From the IMG/VR virus record IMGVR_UViG_3300032561_000021, positions 1 to 62,191 of that record: a stretch of 62,191 nucleotides of DNA; one strand, 5' to 3'. How positions within the stretch are numbered: position 1 is the first letter of the stretch; the number at the start of each line of letters is the position of its first letter. This DNA is from a virus. The position numbers were made by a program, and so were the translations under genes. Positions 44,437 through 53,268 of the stretch are shown in pieces. The notes under the pieces were generated by a model. It saw nothing but the letters and a program-made list of their open reading frames with translations. It did no database searches and was not told the origin of the DNA.

Positions 44437-45761
44437 CAGACAATACAGTAGCAGGATTTTACGATAAAGGGTACGACTATAATGCACGTGCTCCGTATTT
44501 CATTGAACGCAGTGAATTAACAGAAGACGAATATCGTAAACTAACACACAGTGACACATTCTGTATGTTACCATGGATGCACATGCATGCCTTTCCGGAT
44601 GGTCGGGTGTATCCTTGCTGTTTAGCAGACTACTGGCACCCTGTCGGAGACCTGCGTAAGAATACAATGAAGGAAGTATGGAATCAAGACAAGTACAAGA
44701 CTATGCGTAGCAATATGCTACAGGATAAACCTTGTGTTGAATGTACCAAGTGCTACGAGCAAGAGAAGCACGGTGCGTTTAGTATGCGTAACGATGCTAA
44801 CCGTAACTACGGGCATATGATCAAAGAGATAAAGGACACCAAAGATGATGGCACACATGAAGAATTCAAGATTCGTTATTGGGATGTGCGTTTTAGCAAT
44901 CTCTGCAATTTCCGCTGCCGTTCCTGCGGTCCTATTTTCAGCAGTAACTGGTACAACGATCATGTTAAGTTATACAAGCGTGTACCCGATGTTCTTGGTC
45001 GCGACATGGCACGAGTGGAATATGCTACAGGAACAGAAGATGGCATGCTTGAACAAATGGAAGAACATATCCCCCACCTAGAGCAAGTGTACTTTGCTGG
45101 TGGCGAGCCGCTGATTATGAAAGAGCATTATTACTTGCTAGAGAAGCTAATTGACGCAGGTAAAACAGATATTCGTTTACAGTACAATACAAACTTTAGC
45201 GAAATGCGCTATAAAGATAAACACGTATTTGAATACTGGAAACACTTTAAAAACGTAAGTGTTGGTGCTAGTTTAGATGGCATGGGCCCACAAGCAGAAT
45301 TAATACGCAAGGGTGCAGACTGGAAGCAAACAATAGAGAACCGCGAACGCATGATGAAGGAAGTCCCGCACGTGGACTTTTATGTTAGCTCCACAGTTAG
45401 CTCCATGAACATAATGCATGTATTAGACTTTCACAAAGAATGGACAAAGTTGGGATTGATTCAAGCAAAGGATTGGAATATCAATATTTGCCAAAGTCCC
45501 GAGTGGTATCGTTGTGATATATTTCCCCAGGAGTTCAAAGAGCGTGTAATCTATCCTGCATATGAAGAACATATTGCCTGGCTAGATCCACAGGATACGT
45601 TACGTAGAGCAACCACTGGGTATCAGAGTTTGTTAAGTCTAATGAAAGACAATCATGCTACGGAACACTGGCCACGTTTTGTAGAAGAAACACGTGTATT
45701 AGATGAATTACGAAAAGAAAGTTTCTGGGACTTATTTCCAGAGTTTAAAGAATTGCAATGA
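44433..45761 (+). CDS. Radical SAM protein, long type with N-terminal SPASM-like module
   Basis: A 442-residue protein. ATG 44433 overlaps the previous stop as ATGA, the favoured start; a TTG 15 bases upstream is in frame but not needed. The N-terminal module reads CMLPWMHMHAFPDGRVYPCC (C44, C62, C63), then CVECTKC (C101, C104, C107), very like a SPASM cluster site. The radical SAM motif is C158-x3-C162-x2-C165 in LCNFRCRSC and the SAM loop FAGGEPLI. SPASM normally lies after the core; here it precedes it. The protein ends FWDLFPEFKELQ. It is followed by an ATGA overlap. Confidence 0.87.
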   Translation: MTDNTVAGFYDKGYDYNARAPYFIERSELTEDEYRKLTHSDTFCMLPWMHMHAFPDGRVYPCCLADYWHPVGDLRKNTMKEVWNQDKYKTMRSNMLQDKPCVECTKCYEQEKHGAFSMRNDANRNYGHMIKEIKDTKDDGTHEEFKIRYWDVRFSNLCNFRCRSCGPIFSSNWYNDHVKLYKRVPDVLGRDMARVEYATGTEDGMLEQMEEHIPHLEQVYFAGGEPLIMKEHYYLLEKLIDAGKTDIRLQYNTNFSEMRYKDKHVFEYWKHFKNVSVGASLDGMGPQAELIRKGADWKQTIENRERMMKEVPHVDFYVSSTVSSMNIMHVLDFHKEWTKLGLIQAKDWNINICQSPEWYRCDIFPQEFKERVIYPAYEEHIAWLDPQDTLRRATTGYQSLLSLMKDNHATEHWPRFVEETRVLDELRKESFWDLFPEFKELQ

Positions 45762-46756
45762 TTGAGTATAAAGATATACAGCAAGTGCATTTAGAAATAA
45801 GCACACGATGTAATGCTGCCTGTCCAGATTGTCCTCGTAATTTTCGTGGAGTTGATGTAATAGAAGGCACGTATCCTTTATGTGATATGAAGTTAGAACA
45901 GGTAAAGAAGATTTTCTCTGTGGCCTTTATTCGTCAGTTAAACAAACTATTGATAAATGGCAATCACGGTGACTTTGTTACTGCAAGTGATGGGTTAGCC
46001 ATTGTTGAATATTTTATTGATGCTAATCCTGATATTGAAATAGAAATCAGCACCAATGGCAGCGCAAAACCTAATATATGGGCCAAGCTAGGGCAACTAT
46101 CTCAAGTTAAAATTGATTTTAGAATTGATGGACTTGTTGACACACATCATTTGTATAGACAAAATACCGATTGGCAGTTTATAATAGATAACGCAACTAA
46201 GTTTATCACAGCAGGCGGCCGTGCAACCTGGGCAATGATAGTATTTGATCATAATCAACATCAAGTTGAAGAGTGCCGTGAGTTGAGTAAGCAACTAGGA
46301 TTTGAAAACTTTTGGTTAGTGGATAACGGAAGAAACTCGTTCCCTGTGTTTACTTCAGACAAAAGGTTAAGTCATATAGTTGGTAACTATCAAGGTAAAA
46401 CAGACTTTGATGAATTATGGGATGATAGTCACACATATCTCACAGACCCCGGCGGTGCAGTCCGTAATGAAAAAAGTAATAGACGTATAGATTGTTACTC
46501 AATAAAGAATAAAGAAATTTATGTAAGTGCTAACGGAGAAGTATATCCCTGTTGCTGGTTGGGATTTTATCCGCTTAACAGTACTAGAAGATCTAGTAAT
46601 GCACAATTACAACCATTGATATCAAACAATAATGCTTTAGAATACAGCATCGAAGATGCTATTAAATGGTTTAATAAGATAGAAACAACATGGCAACTAA
46701 GTGTGCCGGAAGGCAAAATATTTGCCTGTAACGAACAATGCGGAATTAAAGAATGA
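45758..46756 (+). CDS. Radical SAM protein, short type with C-terminal twitch/SPASM-like region
   Basis: A 332-residue protein of the same short type as the two at 1170 and 2186. Radical SAM motif C18-x3-C22-x2-C25 (RCNAACPDC); the SAM loop reads NGNHGDF, with GGEP replaced and the usual Pro missing. EISTNGS and FRIDGL follow. The C-terminal region has DCYSIKN, then YVSANGEVYPCCWLGF and CNEQCG. It is the only short-type member among long-type ones and is coupled to both neighbours by ATGA overlaps, so it is likely made in fixed ratio with them. Confidence 0.85.
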   Translation: MIEYKDIQQVHLEISTRCNAACPDCPRNFRGVDVIEGTYPLCDMKLEQVKKIFSVAFIRQLNKLLINGNHGDFVTASDGLAIVEYFIDANPDIEIEISTNGSAKPNIWAKLGQLSQVKIDFRIDGLVDTHHLYRQNTDWQFIIDNATKFITAGGRATWAMIVFDHNQHQVEECRELSKQLGFENFWLVDNGRNSFPVFTSDKRLSHIVGNYQGKTDFDELWDDSHTYLTDPGGAVRNEKSNRRIDCYSIKNKEIYVSANGEVYPCCWLGFYPLNSTRRSSNAQLQPLISNNNALEYSIEDAIKWFNKIETTWQLSVPEGKIFACNEQCGIKE

Positions 46757-47967
46757 CACTACCAAAAACAATCTGTATGCTACCCTGGGTTAGTATTGAA
46801 ACAAGCCCGATGGGAACAACACGCCCTTGTTGTATGGCGCACGATGAAATCACAGATGAGAACGGAAAAAAGTACGATCTCAAAGAAACAAACTTAGAAG
46901 TTGCATACCATAGTGAGTATATGCAAGACCTTCGCCGTCAATTCCGGCGAGGTGAAAAACCAGCAACATGTAGTCGTTGTTGGGAAGAAGAAGATGCAGG
47001 CCGTGATAGTAAACGTATACACAGTCAAGTCAGACTCAAAGAACTATACAAGCAAGTTGACTGGCAAAACGACGACCCAGATCAACTATGGTTTGTTGAT
47101 TTAAAGCTAGGTAATATTTGTAATCTTGCATGTCGTATATGTGGGTCATGGTCTAGTAGTACCTGGGCCGCAGAAGAACTTGCATATATGCCCAAGGACT
47201 TCAATAAGAAAGAACATATTGCTTATACTTGGTTAAAGTCGGGAGCATGGCCGCGCAAGACCGAAACGTTCTGGGATAACATGCGAGACCTGTTGCCCAA
47301 CATCAAGTACTTTGAATTCACCGGCGGTGAGCCATGGATGATACAAGAACATTTTGATTTATTAAAATATGCAGCAGCCATGGGACATAGTAAACATATT
47401 GATATTCATTACAACACTAATGCTACACAAGAGCTAAGTGATAACACACAGATATGGAATCAATTTGGACGAGTAGATATTGCATTTAGTATCGACAACG
47501 TGGGCAAAAGATTCGAGTACGAACGTTATGGCGCTAAATGGGATCTAGCAAATAAAATTATTGACGATGTGCATCTAGCTCGCCGTATAGATACTCCAAA
47601 CATTACTACACAGTTATGCTTTACTATTAACATACAGAACGTTTATTACCTAGATGAACTACTTGCTTGGGCAGATACCAAACCGTTTGGTAGTATTTAC
47701 TTCAATATGATGCACAGCCCAGATCATATGAGCATACAAAAAATGACTCCTACCGCGCAGGAGTTGGTATTAAACAAACTGAAAACAACCTTCTGGTCGT
47801 CTGCCAAGTATCAACAAGAAATAAACAATGTAATTAAGTTTATTGAAAATGGTACAGGTAGCGACGGCAGTGAGTTCTTATTTAAAATGCAACGTACAGA
47901 TGCCCATCGCAAACAATGTTTTACAGATACACATCCTGAAATAGCTCGAGCTATGGGATATGAATAA
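46753..47967 (+). CDS. Radical SAM protein, long type with N-terminal SPASM-like module
   Basis: A 404-residue protein. The N-terminal module starts at once: ICMLPWVSIETSP, then PCC (C8, C26, C27), later TCSRCW (C73, C76). Radical SAM motif C123-x3-C127-x2-C130 (ICNLACRIC), followed by GSWSSSTW and SAM loop FTGGEPWM. It overlaps the preceding gene as ATGA and the next by 8 bp. It ends near FTDTHPEIARAMGYE. The close arrangement supports a common pathway with its neighbours. Substrate unknown. Confidence 0.86.
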   Translation: MTLPKTICMLPWVSIETSPMGTTRPCCMAHDEITDENGKKYDLKETNLEVAYHSEYMQDLRRQFRRGEKPATCSRCWEEEDAGRDSKRIHSQVRLKELYKQVDWQNDDPDQLWFVDLKLGNICNLACRICGSWSSSTWAAEELAYMPKDFNKKEHIAYTWLKSGAWPRKTETFWDNMRDLLPNIKYFEFTGGEPWMIQEHFDLLKYAAAMGHSKHIDIHYNTNATQELSDNTQIWNQFGRVDIAFSIDNVGKRFEYERYGAKWDLANKIIDDVHLARRIDTPNITTQLCFTINIQNVYYLDELLAWADTKPFGSIYFNMMHSPDHMSIQKMTPTAQELVLNKLKTTFWSSAKYQQEINNVIKFIENGTGSDGSEFLFKMQRTDAHRKQCFTDTHPEIARAMGYE

Positions 47968-48973
47968 AAAAACAATTCTGTATCATCCAGTAACTGGATT
48001 ACAATCTCTTGTTTGTAACAAAAAGTGGCATCCGTACTTGCTTGACTATTTTAATATAGAACCATATGACGTAACTGCTACCTACAACAAAGTTGATTAT
48101 GTATTATGGGCGTGGTGGAAAGAATCAAATTGGTATCAAGATTTAGTTGATGACGGATACAAACTAGTTCATGATTATCTGTGGGATCATTCTGGTACGC
48201 CAGTAACCACCAACAATGTGTTAAATTTAAAATCCCCAAATTGGATAATTGCCAATCAAAGTCTATTAAGAGATAACAATACTATAATACCTATTCCAAC
48301 AAAGCCGACCAAGTTTATGTTATGTCTTATGAATGCCGAAAGAGATCATAGAACACAATTATATGATAATATAAAACAGTATCATGCATCTTCATTGATA
48401 AGCTATGCATCTCGCAATGTGTTTATTCCCGACGATATTGCATACAATAATGCCAGTGGCGAATGGCAAACCTACGTAAATCAATCTTGGTATTCTACTA
48501 CACAATTTAGTTTAGTAGCAGAAACAACCATGGAAGACGACGAGTTTATAAGTGAAAAAAGTATTAAACCTTTTGCATACAAACATCCAATGATTATACT
48601 AGGGCACACCGGAATACTGGATAGATTTAAAAAATTAGGATTTGCAACATTTAGTCACAAAATAAATGAATCGTATGACACTATCCCGAGTGATGTTACA
48701 ATAGAAAAGAAATTTATCGACAAATCGTATTATTACAGCTCAACATATCACGGTACATCAAGAATAACTGCGGTAACAGAAGTAGTAGCAGAGTTATATA
48801 AGTTATATAGAGAATACGCAGATTCGGGCAATAGCGTTTCATTATTTGGGGATAGTCTATCTGCAGAGATAATTGAGCACAATTTTAATCATTTATATAG
48901 TGAAACATTTATCTCAGGCATAATACAAAAAGAAATATTAGATCCTATTTTGGAGTTTATAAATACCCTATGA
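47960..48973 (+). CDS. Glycosyltransferase-like protein (fucosyltransferase/exostosin-type C-terminal region)
   Basis: A 337-residue protein. The C-terminal half contains FISEKSIKPFAYKHPMIILG, then LKKLGF-like FKKLGFATF and INESYD. The minus-strand protein at 57001 has the matching series LTEKIFKPIISKMPFVLVG, LREYGFKTF and IDESYD. This E-K-x-x-KP segment resembles the nucleotide-sugar site of GT10/GT47-like glycosyltransferases. The N-terminal half is divergent. It follows the radical SAM genes with an 8-bp overlap and precedes a Rossmann-like gene (ATGA-type overlap). Confidence 0.65.
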   Translation: MNKKTILYHPVTGLQSLVCNKKWHPYLLDYFNIEPYDVTATYNKVDYVLWAWWKESNWYQDLVDDGYKLVHDYLWDHSGTPVTTNNVLNLKSPNWIIANQSLLRDNNTIIPIPTKPTKFMLCLMNAERDHRTQLYDNIKQYHASSLISYASRNVFIPDDIAYNNASGEWQTYVNQSWYSTTQFSLVAETTMEDDEFISEKSIKPFAYKHPMIILGHTGILDRFKKLGFATFSHKINESYDTIPSDVTIEKKFIDKSYYYSSTYHGTSRITAVTEVVAELYKLYREYADSGNSVSLFGDSLSAEIIEHNFNHLYSETFISGIIQKEILDPILEFINTL

Positions 48974-49644
48974 ATGCAATCATTGGCACACATGGATTAA
49001 TTGGCGGATATCTCAAAGAGACAATTCCGTATACACATGAGTTTAATTCAAGTAATATTAATCAGATTTCCGATTATAAATTTGATAAAGTGTATATAGC
49101 AGCCCCAACAGGCAACAGGCTAGTGGCCAATGCTGATGCCAATGCTGATCTTGTTAATATTCAGAATCTCGCTACTGCACTAAAAGCTACAGAAATTGGC
49201 ACAGTAATATTGATCGGTACAGTAGATAGTATCTTGCGTCCCAATTTACCTTACGGTAAAAATAGACTATGGTTAGAGGAATTTGTTAAATCCAATTTTA
49301 ATTCGTATATACCAAGATTAAGTTCATTGATACACAAGGACCTTAAAAAGAACCCGTTGTATGATCTCAAGCATAACGTGTACACCGATAAAATAAATCT
49401 AGATTATACGCTACAATGGTACGATTTAACCAACATAGAATTTGATATTAGTAACATGATCAACTCCGGCACACGAGAACAAAATTTAGTATCGGAACCA
49501 ATTGCCAATAGAGAAATTGTTGATAAATTTTTCCCCAGCTTAAATTTAACATACAGTCGGGTAGAAAACATTACGCTATTGACTCCGTATTTGTACACCA
49601 AAGATCAAATCTTTAATTCAATTGAGCAGTATCTACATGTCTAA
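48970..49644 (+). CDS. NAD(P)-binding Rossmann-like protein, reduced epimerase type
   Basis: A 224-residue protein. It opens AIIGTHGLIGGYLKE, a compact GxxGxxG dinucleotide-binding loop, followed by KVYIAAPTG where extended SDR proteins have the A-A-x-x-G strand end. VILIGTVDS and LPYGKNRLWLEEFV fit the Ser/Thr and Tyr-x-x-x-Lys region of sugar-nucleotide epimerases, though spacing is reduced (YGKNR). It is shorter than typical epimerases (about 300 residues). It may act on a sugar nucleotide used by the adjacent glycosyltransferases, or only bind cofactor. Overlaps link it to both neighbours. Confidence 0.6.
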   Translation: MNAIIGTHGLIGGYLKETIPYTHEFNSSNINQISDYKFDKVYIAAPTGNRLVANADANADLVNIQNLATALKATEIGTVILIGTVDSILRPNLPYGKNRLWLEEFVKSNFNSYIPRLSSLIHKDLKKNPLYDLKHNVYTDKINLDYTLQWYDLTNIEFDISNMINSGTREQNLVSEPIANREIVDKFFPSLNLTYSRVENITLLTPYLYTKDQIFNSIEQYLHV

Positions 49645-50254
49645 GTCTGTCTATATATGTGGTGATAGTTTTGCAGTAAGCGATCCAGAATACGGTCCTT
49701 GCTGGGTTGACATGTTATCTAACCAGTTTAACATTACTAATTTGGCCAGGGTGTGTTCGAGTAACTTATTAATTTCTATGCAGGTCGATCAAGCGATTGC
49801 AAACGACCCGGATTACATTATCTGTTTAGGTACAAGTTGTACTAGACAAGAGGTACGATTTAATAATACAATAGTATCATACTCTATTCATTCTATAGAT
49901 GATACTACACAGTTTAGTATGCCACAACGGAAATTATTACGCAACTATGTGTCAGAGTTTTTTGACTTGGAAGTATCTATATACCAAAGTAAGTGTATTA
50001 TTGAAAATACTTTACAAAAATTAATCAACAGCAATATTCCATTTAAATTTGATCAAGGTGGATTTGAGCATAAATCATTTGCTAATGCTGGCGCTCAATA
50101 CTTTGAACAGTATCAAAATTTTATAGCCGACATTAACTTGTGGGACTATCCAGTTACAAAGACATTTAGGCCTTTTTACCACATTACAGAATTGGCAACT
50201 CATACTATGATAGCCGAATACTATACTAATCTAATAGAACGCATTAATGAATAA
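49637..50254 (+). CDS. SGNH-like hydrolase family protein, divergent
   Basis: A 205-residue protein starting at ATG 49637 (MSKSVYICGDSFAVS), which overlaps the previous stop by 8 bp. GDSF is the nucleophile block. The strand CLGTSCTRQE stands where the block III Asn motif is expected. The final block (FRPFYHITELATHTMIAEYY) has two His but no clear Asp-x-x-His, so activity is uncertain. It lies between a Rossmann-like and a radical SAM gene. An acyl-transfer or esterase role on a glycan is inferred from the family only. Confidence 0.6.
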   Translation: MSKSVYICGDSFAVSDPEYGPCWVDMLSNQFNITNLARVCSSNLLISMQVDQAIANDPDYIICLGTSCTRQEVRFNNTIVSYSIHSIDDTTQFSMPQRKLLRNYVSEFFDLEVSIYQSKCIIENTLQKLINSNIPFKFDQGGFEHKSFANAGAQYFEQYQNFIADINLWDYPVTKTFRPFYHITELATHTMIAEYYTNLIERINE

Positions 50255-51539
50255 ACCAGAAACACTATGCATGGCACCGTGGGTACACACTTACCTAAGT
50301 CCTCAGACTGAACGTCGTATGTGTTGTGCAAGTCGCGAACCAGCACAAAACTTTGAACAGTACATAGATACAAAGGCAGGCACTGGCCGATATATACCAA
50401 TTACTCTGGATGAACATTGGAACAGCGACCACATGAAATCGGTACGTCAGCGTATGATGGCCGGGGAAACCTTACCCGAGTGCGAAGTATGTAATGACAA
50501 GCTATTAAACACAGACGTTTACCGTAGTTATTTTAACCAACTGTTTGGTCATAAGTACTTACAAGCTATGGAACATACTGATGTGACAGGCTACACGACA
50601 ATGAAACCAGTATCGTGGGATTACAGATTTAGCAATCTTTGTAATTTTAAATGCCGCATGTGCGGTGACATGTTGTCAAGTGCTTGGGAGAGTGAGCAGA
50701 AGCAACACGGGATGATCGACTTAACAAATCCAAAAAATAATTGGATGCGTCCTGAAGTCAAGGTAGAAATTGAAAAGTTTCAAGACACCCAGGTAGAGCA
50801 AGAGTTTGCTACTGCTGTTGAGGAACACCGAGTGGAAGAGGTGTATTGGGTGGGAGGTGAGCCGCTAATGTACGAGCAACACTGGCGCTACATGAAACGG
50901 ATTATAGAACTTGGAGATGGAAAAAATGTTTATGCTAGATATAACACAAATCTTAGTCACATCAATTATCGCGGTATCAATCTGTATAGGGATATTTTAT
51001 CTGGGCTACGTGACTGGCAAATCTGTGCAAGCATCGATGGTACAGGCAGAATTGGAGAGTATATTAGATCAGGTCTTGATTTTACTTCATGGCTTGAGAA
51101 CATCCGCGAAGGACTTGCATACAGCACTCACCGCCGCCAGGTCCGTTTGGACTTCACTCTTACTACACCAGGACTCTTTGAAGTACAAAAGATACAAGAA
51201 CTCGCGCAAGAACTCGGAGTAGATGTTTTAGCAAAAGTGGTGTTCTCGTTTAGTCCGGACATCATTATGTCACCGCTGGCACTACCTAGGGACGTATTAC
51301 ATCCTTGGGTAGACGAAATCTTGCACACCATTGATAAAGGTGCTCTACACGACATACTTGTTCAACTTAAAACAAGACCCACTTTTGCCGAACACTGGCC
51401 CAACGAATACCAAGCAGGACTCAAAAAGGGCAAAGCCCGTGTATTAGAACTTGAAAAAATTCGAAAAGATGTGTATACTTTTAGAGATATAATGTCTGAA
51501 AGACCCGAAGCACTTGAATGGTATGACTCAATTAATTGA
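50247..51539 (+). CDS. Radical SAM protein, long type with N-terminal SPASM-like module
   Basis: A 430-residue protein. N-terminal cluster site LCMAPWVHTY, then MCC (C8, C26, C27) and ECEVC (C79, C82). Radical SAM motif C132-x3-C136-x2-C139 (LCNFKCRMC) inside WDYRFSNLCNF, a segment shared with the protein at 44433 (WDVRFSNLCNF). SAM loop WVGGEPLM; ICASIDGTG follows. It is the last radical SAM gene of the island, separated from the other five by three sugar- and ester-related genes. Overlaps: 8 bp upstream and 17 bp downstream. Confidence 0.86.
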   Translation: MNKPETLCMAPWVHTYLSPQTERRMCCASREPAQNFEQYIDTKAGTGRYIPITLDEHWNSDHMKSVRQRMMAGETLPECEVCNDKLLNTDVYRSYFNQLFGHKYLQAMEHTDVTGYTTMKPVSWDYRFSNLCNFKCRMCGDMLSSAWESEQKQHGMIDLTNPKNNWMRPEVKVEIEKFQDTQVEQEFATAVEEHRVEEVYWVGGEPLMYEQHWRYMKRIIELGDGKNVYARYNTNLSHINYRGINLYRDILSGLRDWQICASIDGTGRIGEYIRSGLDFTSWLENIREGLAYSTHRRQVRLDFTLTTPGLFEVQKIQELAQELGVDVLAKVVFSFSPDIIMSPLALPRDVLHPWVDEILHTIDKGALHDILVQLKTRPTFAEHWPNEYQAGLKKGKARVLELEKIRKDVYTFRDIMSERPEALEWYDSIN

Positions 51540-52605
51540 TCAAATAACAATGATATTAAAGGATGATCGCTCGGGCGATTTACTACCTGTATATATCAAC
51601 GTCCACAACAACAGTCTAAGTCGTAAATGGCTTACTGCACTAAACGAACTAATTAAAAATAACTATCATCTAGAAAAGAATTATTGCTTTTTAGGATTTA
51701 CTGAAAGTACTCGCAACGCAGGGTATATAATGAATCAAGTAAACCATAGTATATCTGCTATTAATCTAGCTGGGCTTGGCTATCAAATCGATGATTACTT
51801 TAGTGTGGACAATACTATTGTTCCTGGGGAGATCACTGAGGAATCCTTGGGCGGAACACTAGTACATGACAAGTTAAACCGGTTACATAGATATTTTGAA
51901 GATCTACAAGGTGTTAGTGGAAGTATGTCTCCTTTTTACGATAAAGCAGATAACACTATACGTTGGCATATACGTCAACTAAACTTATTATGCCACGAAT
52001 ACGAAAGTCTTGTGCTTAGTATGCGTAAGGCAGTACACGCACCCGAATGGCGCAGGCCTAGTCAACTAATGTGTTGGTTACACGCACCACGTTTTGTGCT
52101 CGACGAAGAAGATTACGAACTATTTGGTATAGATACAATCAATAGACCATTAGGCGGTGTGTTTGTTGGGGTAAACAAAGCGGTAGGAAAACATCATTAT
52201 GAAGTATTCCAAGACGAAGGTAGAGATAGTCGCATAGGTGAACTTACAACCACTACCTTACGTGGGCAGACAGAAGCTGCTGGAGACTTTGATATAGAAT
52301 GGGCAAACAATCCCGGTGAATACCATTGGCAACAAACAAAACTAACAGAATTTAAAGAATGGTTAATTGCAAATAAATTTGATCCCGATGATAAAACATT
52401 AACCATTGGTCATCCGCAGGTTGGGCAAGTAGACTTAGCACGTAGCTTTAATTCTGCCGACTACCGAGATATATGGGCATTGCTGGGCAATCACTTAAAC
52501 GTGTACAGCATTGAAACTAGCGATAGTAAAGCAACGTATAACTATAACTGGTCAGACAAAAATTACACAGATCAACAAGTTAAAATAATTTACAAAAACA
52601 GATGA
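51523..52605 (+). CDS. Conserved-looking protein of unknown function in the radical SAM island
   Basis: A 360-residue soluble protein, start at ATG 51523 inside the preceding radical SAM gene (a TTG nine bases earlier is less likely). It is rich in His, Trp and Asp. Visible stretches include LPVYINVHNNSLSRKWL, RLHRYFEDLQG, CWLHAPRFVLDEEDYELFG and GVFVGVNKAVGKHHYEVF. No family is recognised and there is no Cys cluster or signal. Its 17-bp overlap with a radical SAM gene and ATGA overlap with an SGNH-like gene suggest a role in the same pathway. The conserved-looking His residues could bind metal. Confidence 0.6.
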   Translation: MTQLIDQITMILKDDRSGDLLPVYINVHNNSLSRKWLTALNELIKNNYHLEKNYCFLGFTESTRNAGYIMNQVNHSISAINLAGLGYQIDDYFSVDNTIVPGEITEESLGGTLVHDKLNRLHRYFEDLQGVSGSMSPFYDKADNTIRWHIRQLNLLCHEYESLVLSMRKAVHAPEWRRPSQLMCWLHAPRFVLDEEDYELFGIDTINRPLGGVFVGVNKAVGKHHYEVFQDEGRDSRIGELTTTTLRGQTEAAGDFDIEWANNPGEYHWQQTKLTEFKEWLIANKFDPDDKTLTIGHPQVGQVDLARSFNSADYRDIWALLGNHLNVYSIETSDSKATYNYNWSDKNYTDQQVKIIYKNR

Positions 52606-53201
52606 TTATAGTAGGCGCCGGGGATAGCTTTATATTCGGTAGTGAATTAACAGATTCACCCGACGGCAGACAAACAAGCTACAGTCGCAATACCTTTACT
52701 GCCTTGTTAGCTGAAGATAACGAATACGTATGTGTTGCATATCCCGGGATGAGTAATAAGGGTATTGTTGAATCGGTTAAGGGTTATTGTGATAACGTGA
52801 GAGAACATTACCCTTTGTTACTAGGAGAGTTATTTGTTATTGTATGCTGGACTTGGCCTAGTCGTGATAACAAGATTGATGCCATAGACGAAATCTTTGG
52901 GTTACAGTTTTATCTGCAGAAGCATGGCATACCGTTTATGTTTACTTGTGCAGATAACTGTGCGTACCCAACACTATTAGACAAAGTAACTAATTCAGAT
53001 TTTGAACATTGGTTTATGTTTCCGGCTGGTATTATGCCGCACGAAACTATGGATCCAAGAGGTTTTTACCAGTGGGCAGTAGAGAATAAATACGATGTAG
53101 GTCCGCAAGATCACCCCTTAGAACAAGCACATATAGACGCATCCAAATTGATGCAGGAGAAATTCAATGAATTGGTTAAAAAGCATATACAACAGAATTA
53201 A
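52602..53201 (+). CDS. SGNH-like hydrolase family protein
   Basis: A 199-residue protein. It begins IIVGAGDSFIFGSEL (nucleophile block GDS). A Gly block reads YPGMSNKGI, and CWTWPSRDN stands at the Asn block. The C-terminal block is PQDHPLEQAHIDASKLM, with Asp-His in the catalytic place, the best preserved of the four SGNH-like proteins here. It starts in an ATGA overlap. A small basic microprotein gene overlaps its 3' end in another frame. Probably an esterase or acyltransferase; substrate unknown. Confidence 0.7.
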   Translation: MIIVGAGDSFIFGSELTDSPDGRQTSYSRNTFTALLAEDNEYVCVAYPGMSNKGIVESVKGYCDNVREHYPLLLGELFVIVCWTWPSRDNKIDAIDEIFGLQFYLQKHGIPFMFTCADNCAYPTLLDKVTNSDFEHWFMFPAGIMPHETMDPRGFYQWAVENKYDVGPQDHPLEQAHIDASKLMQEKFNELVKKHIQQN

Positions 53202-53268
53202 GTTAGAAATAAGCTATCGCAAGAAATTAAAAGAGTTGCGTAAAAGAGATCCTTTTATCTACAAATGA
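53167..53268 (+). CDS. Basic microprotein of 33 residues between two SGNH-like genes
   Basis: A short gene that overlaps the 3' end of one SGNH-like gene by 35 bp and ends in an ATGA overlap with the start of the next. It encodes MNWLKSIYNRIKLEISYRKK, then LKELRKRDPFIYK: an amphipathic, Lys/Arg-rich helix. It exactly fills the otherwise empty 63 bp between the two genes, which supports real coding and coupling. I recall similar short proteins ending in RKRDPFIYK or close in T4-like phages but cannot name them. It may bind a membrane or nucleic acid. Confidence 0.6.
   Translation: MNWLKSIYNRIKLEISYRKKLKELRKRDPFIYK

Noticed and set aside
48970-49644. Full-length sugar-nucleotide epimerase
   Set aside because: The protein is too short and the active-site spacing reduced, so only a Rossmann-like call is supported.
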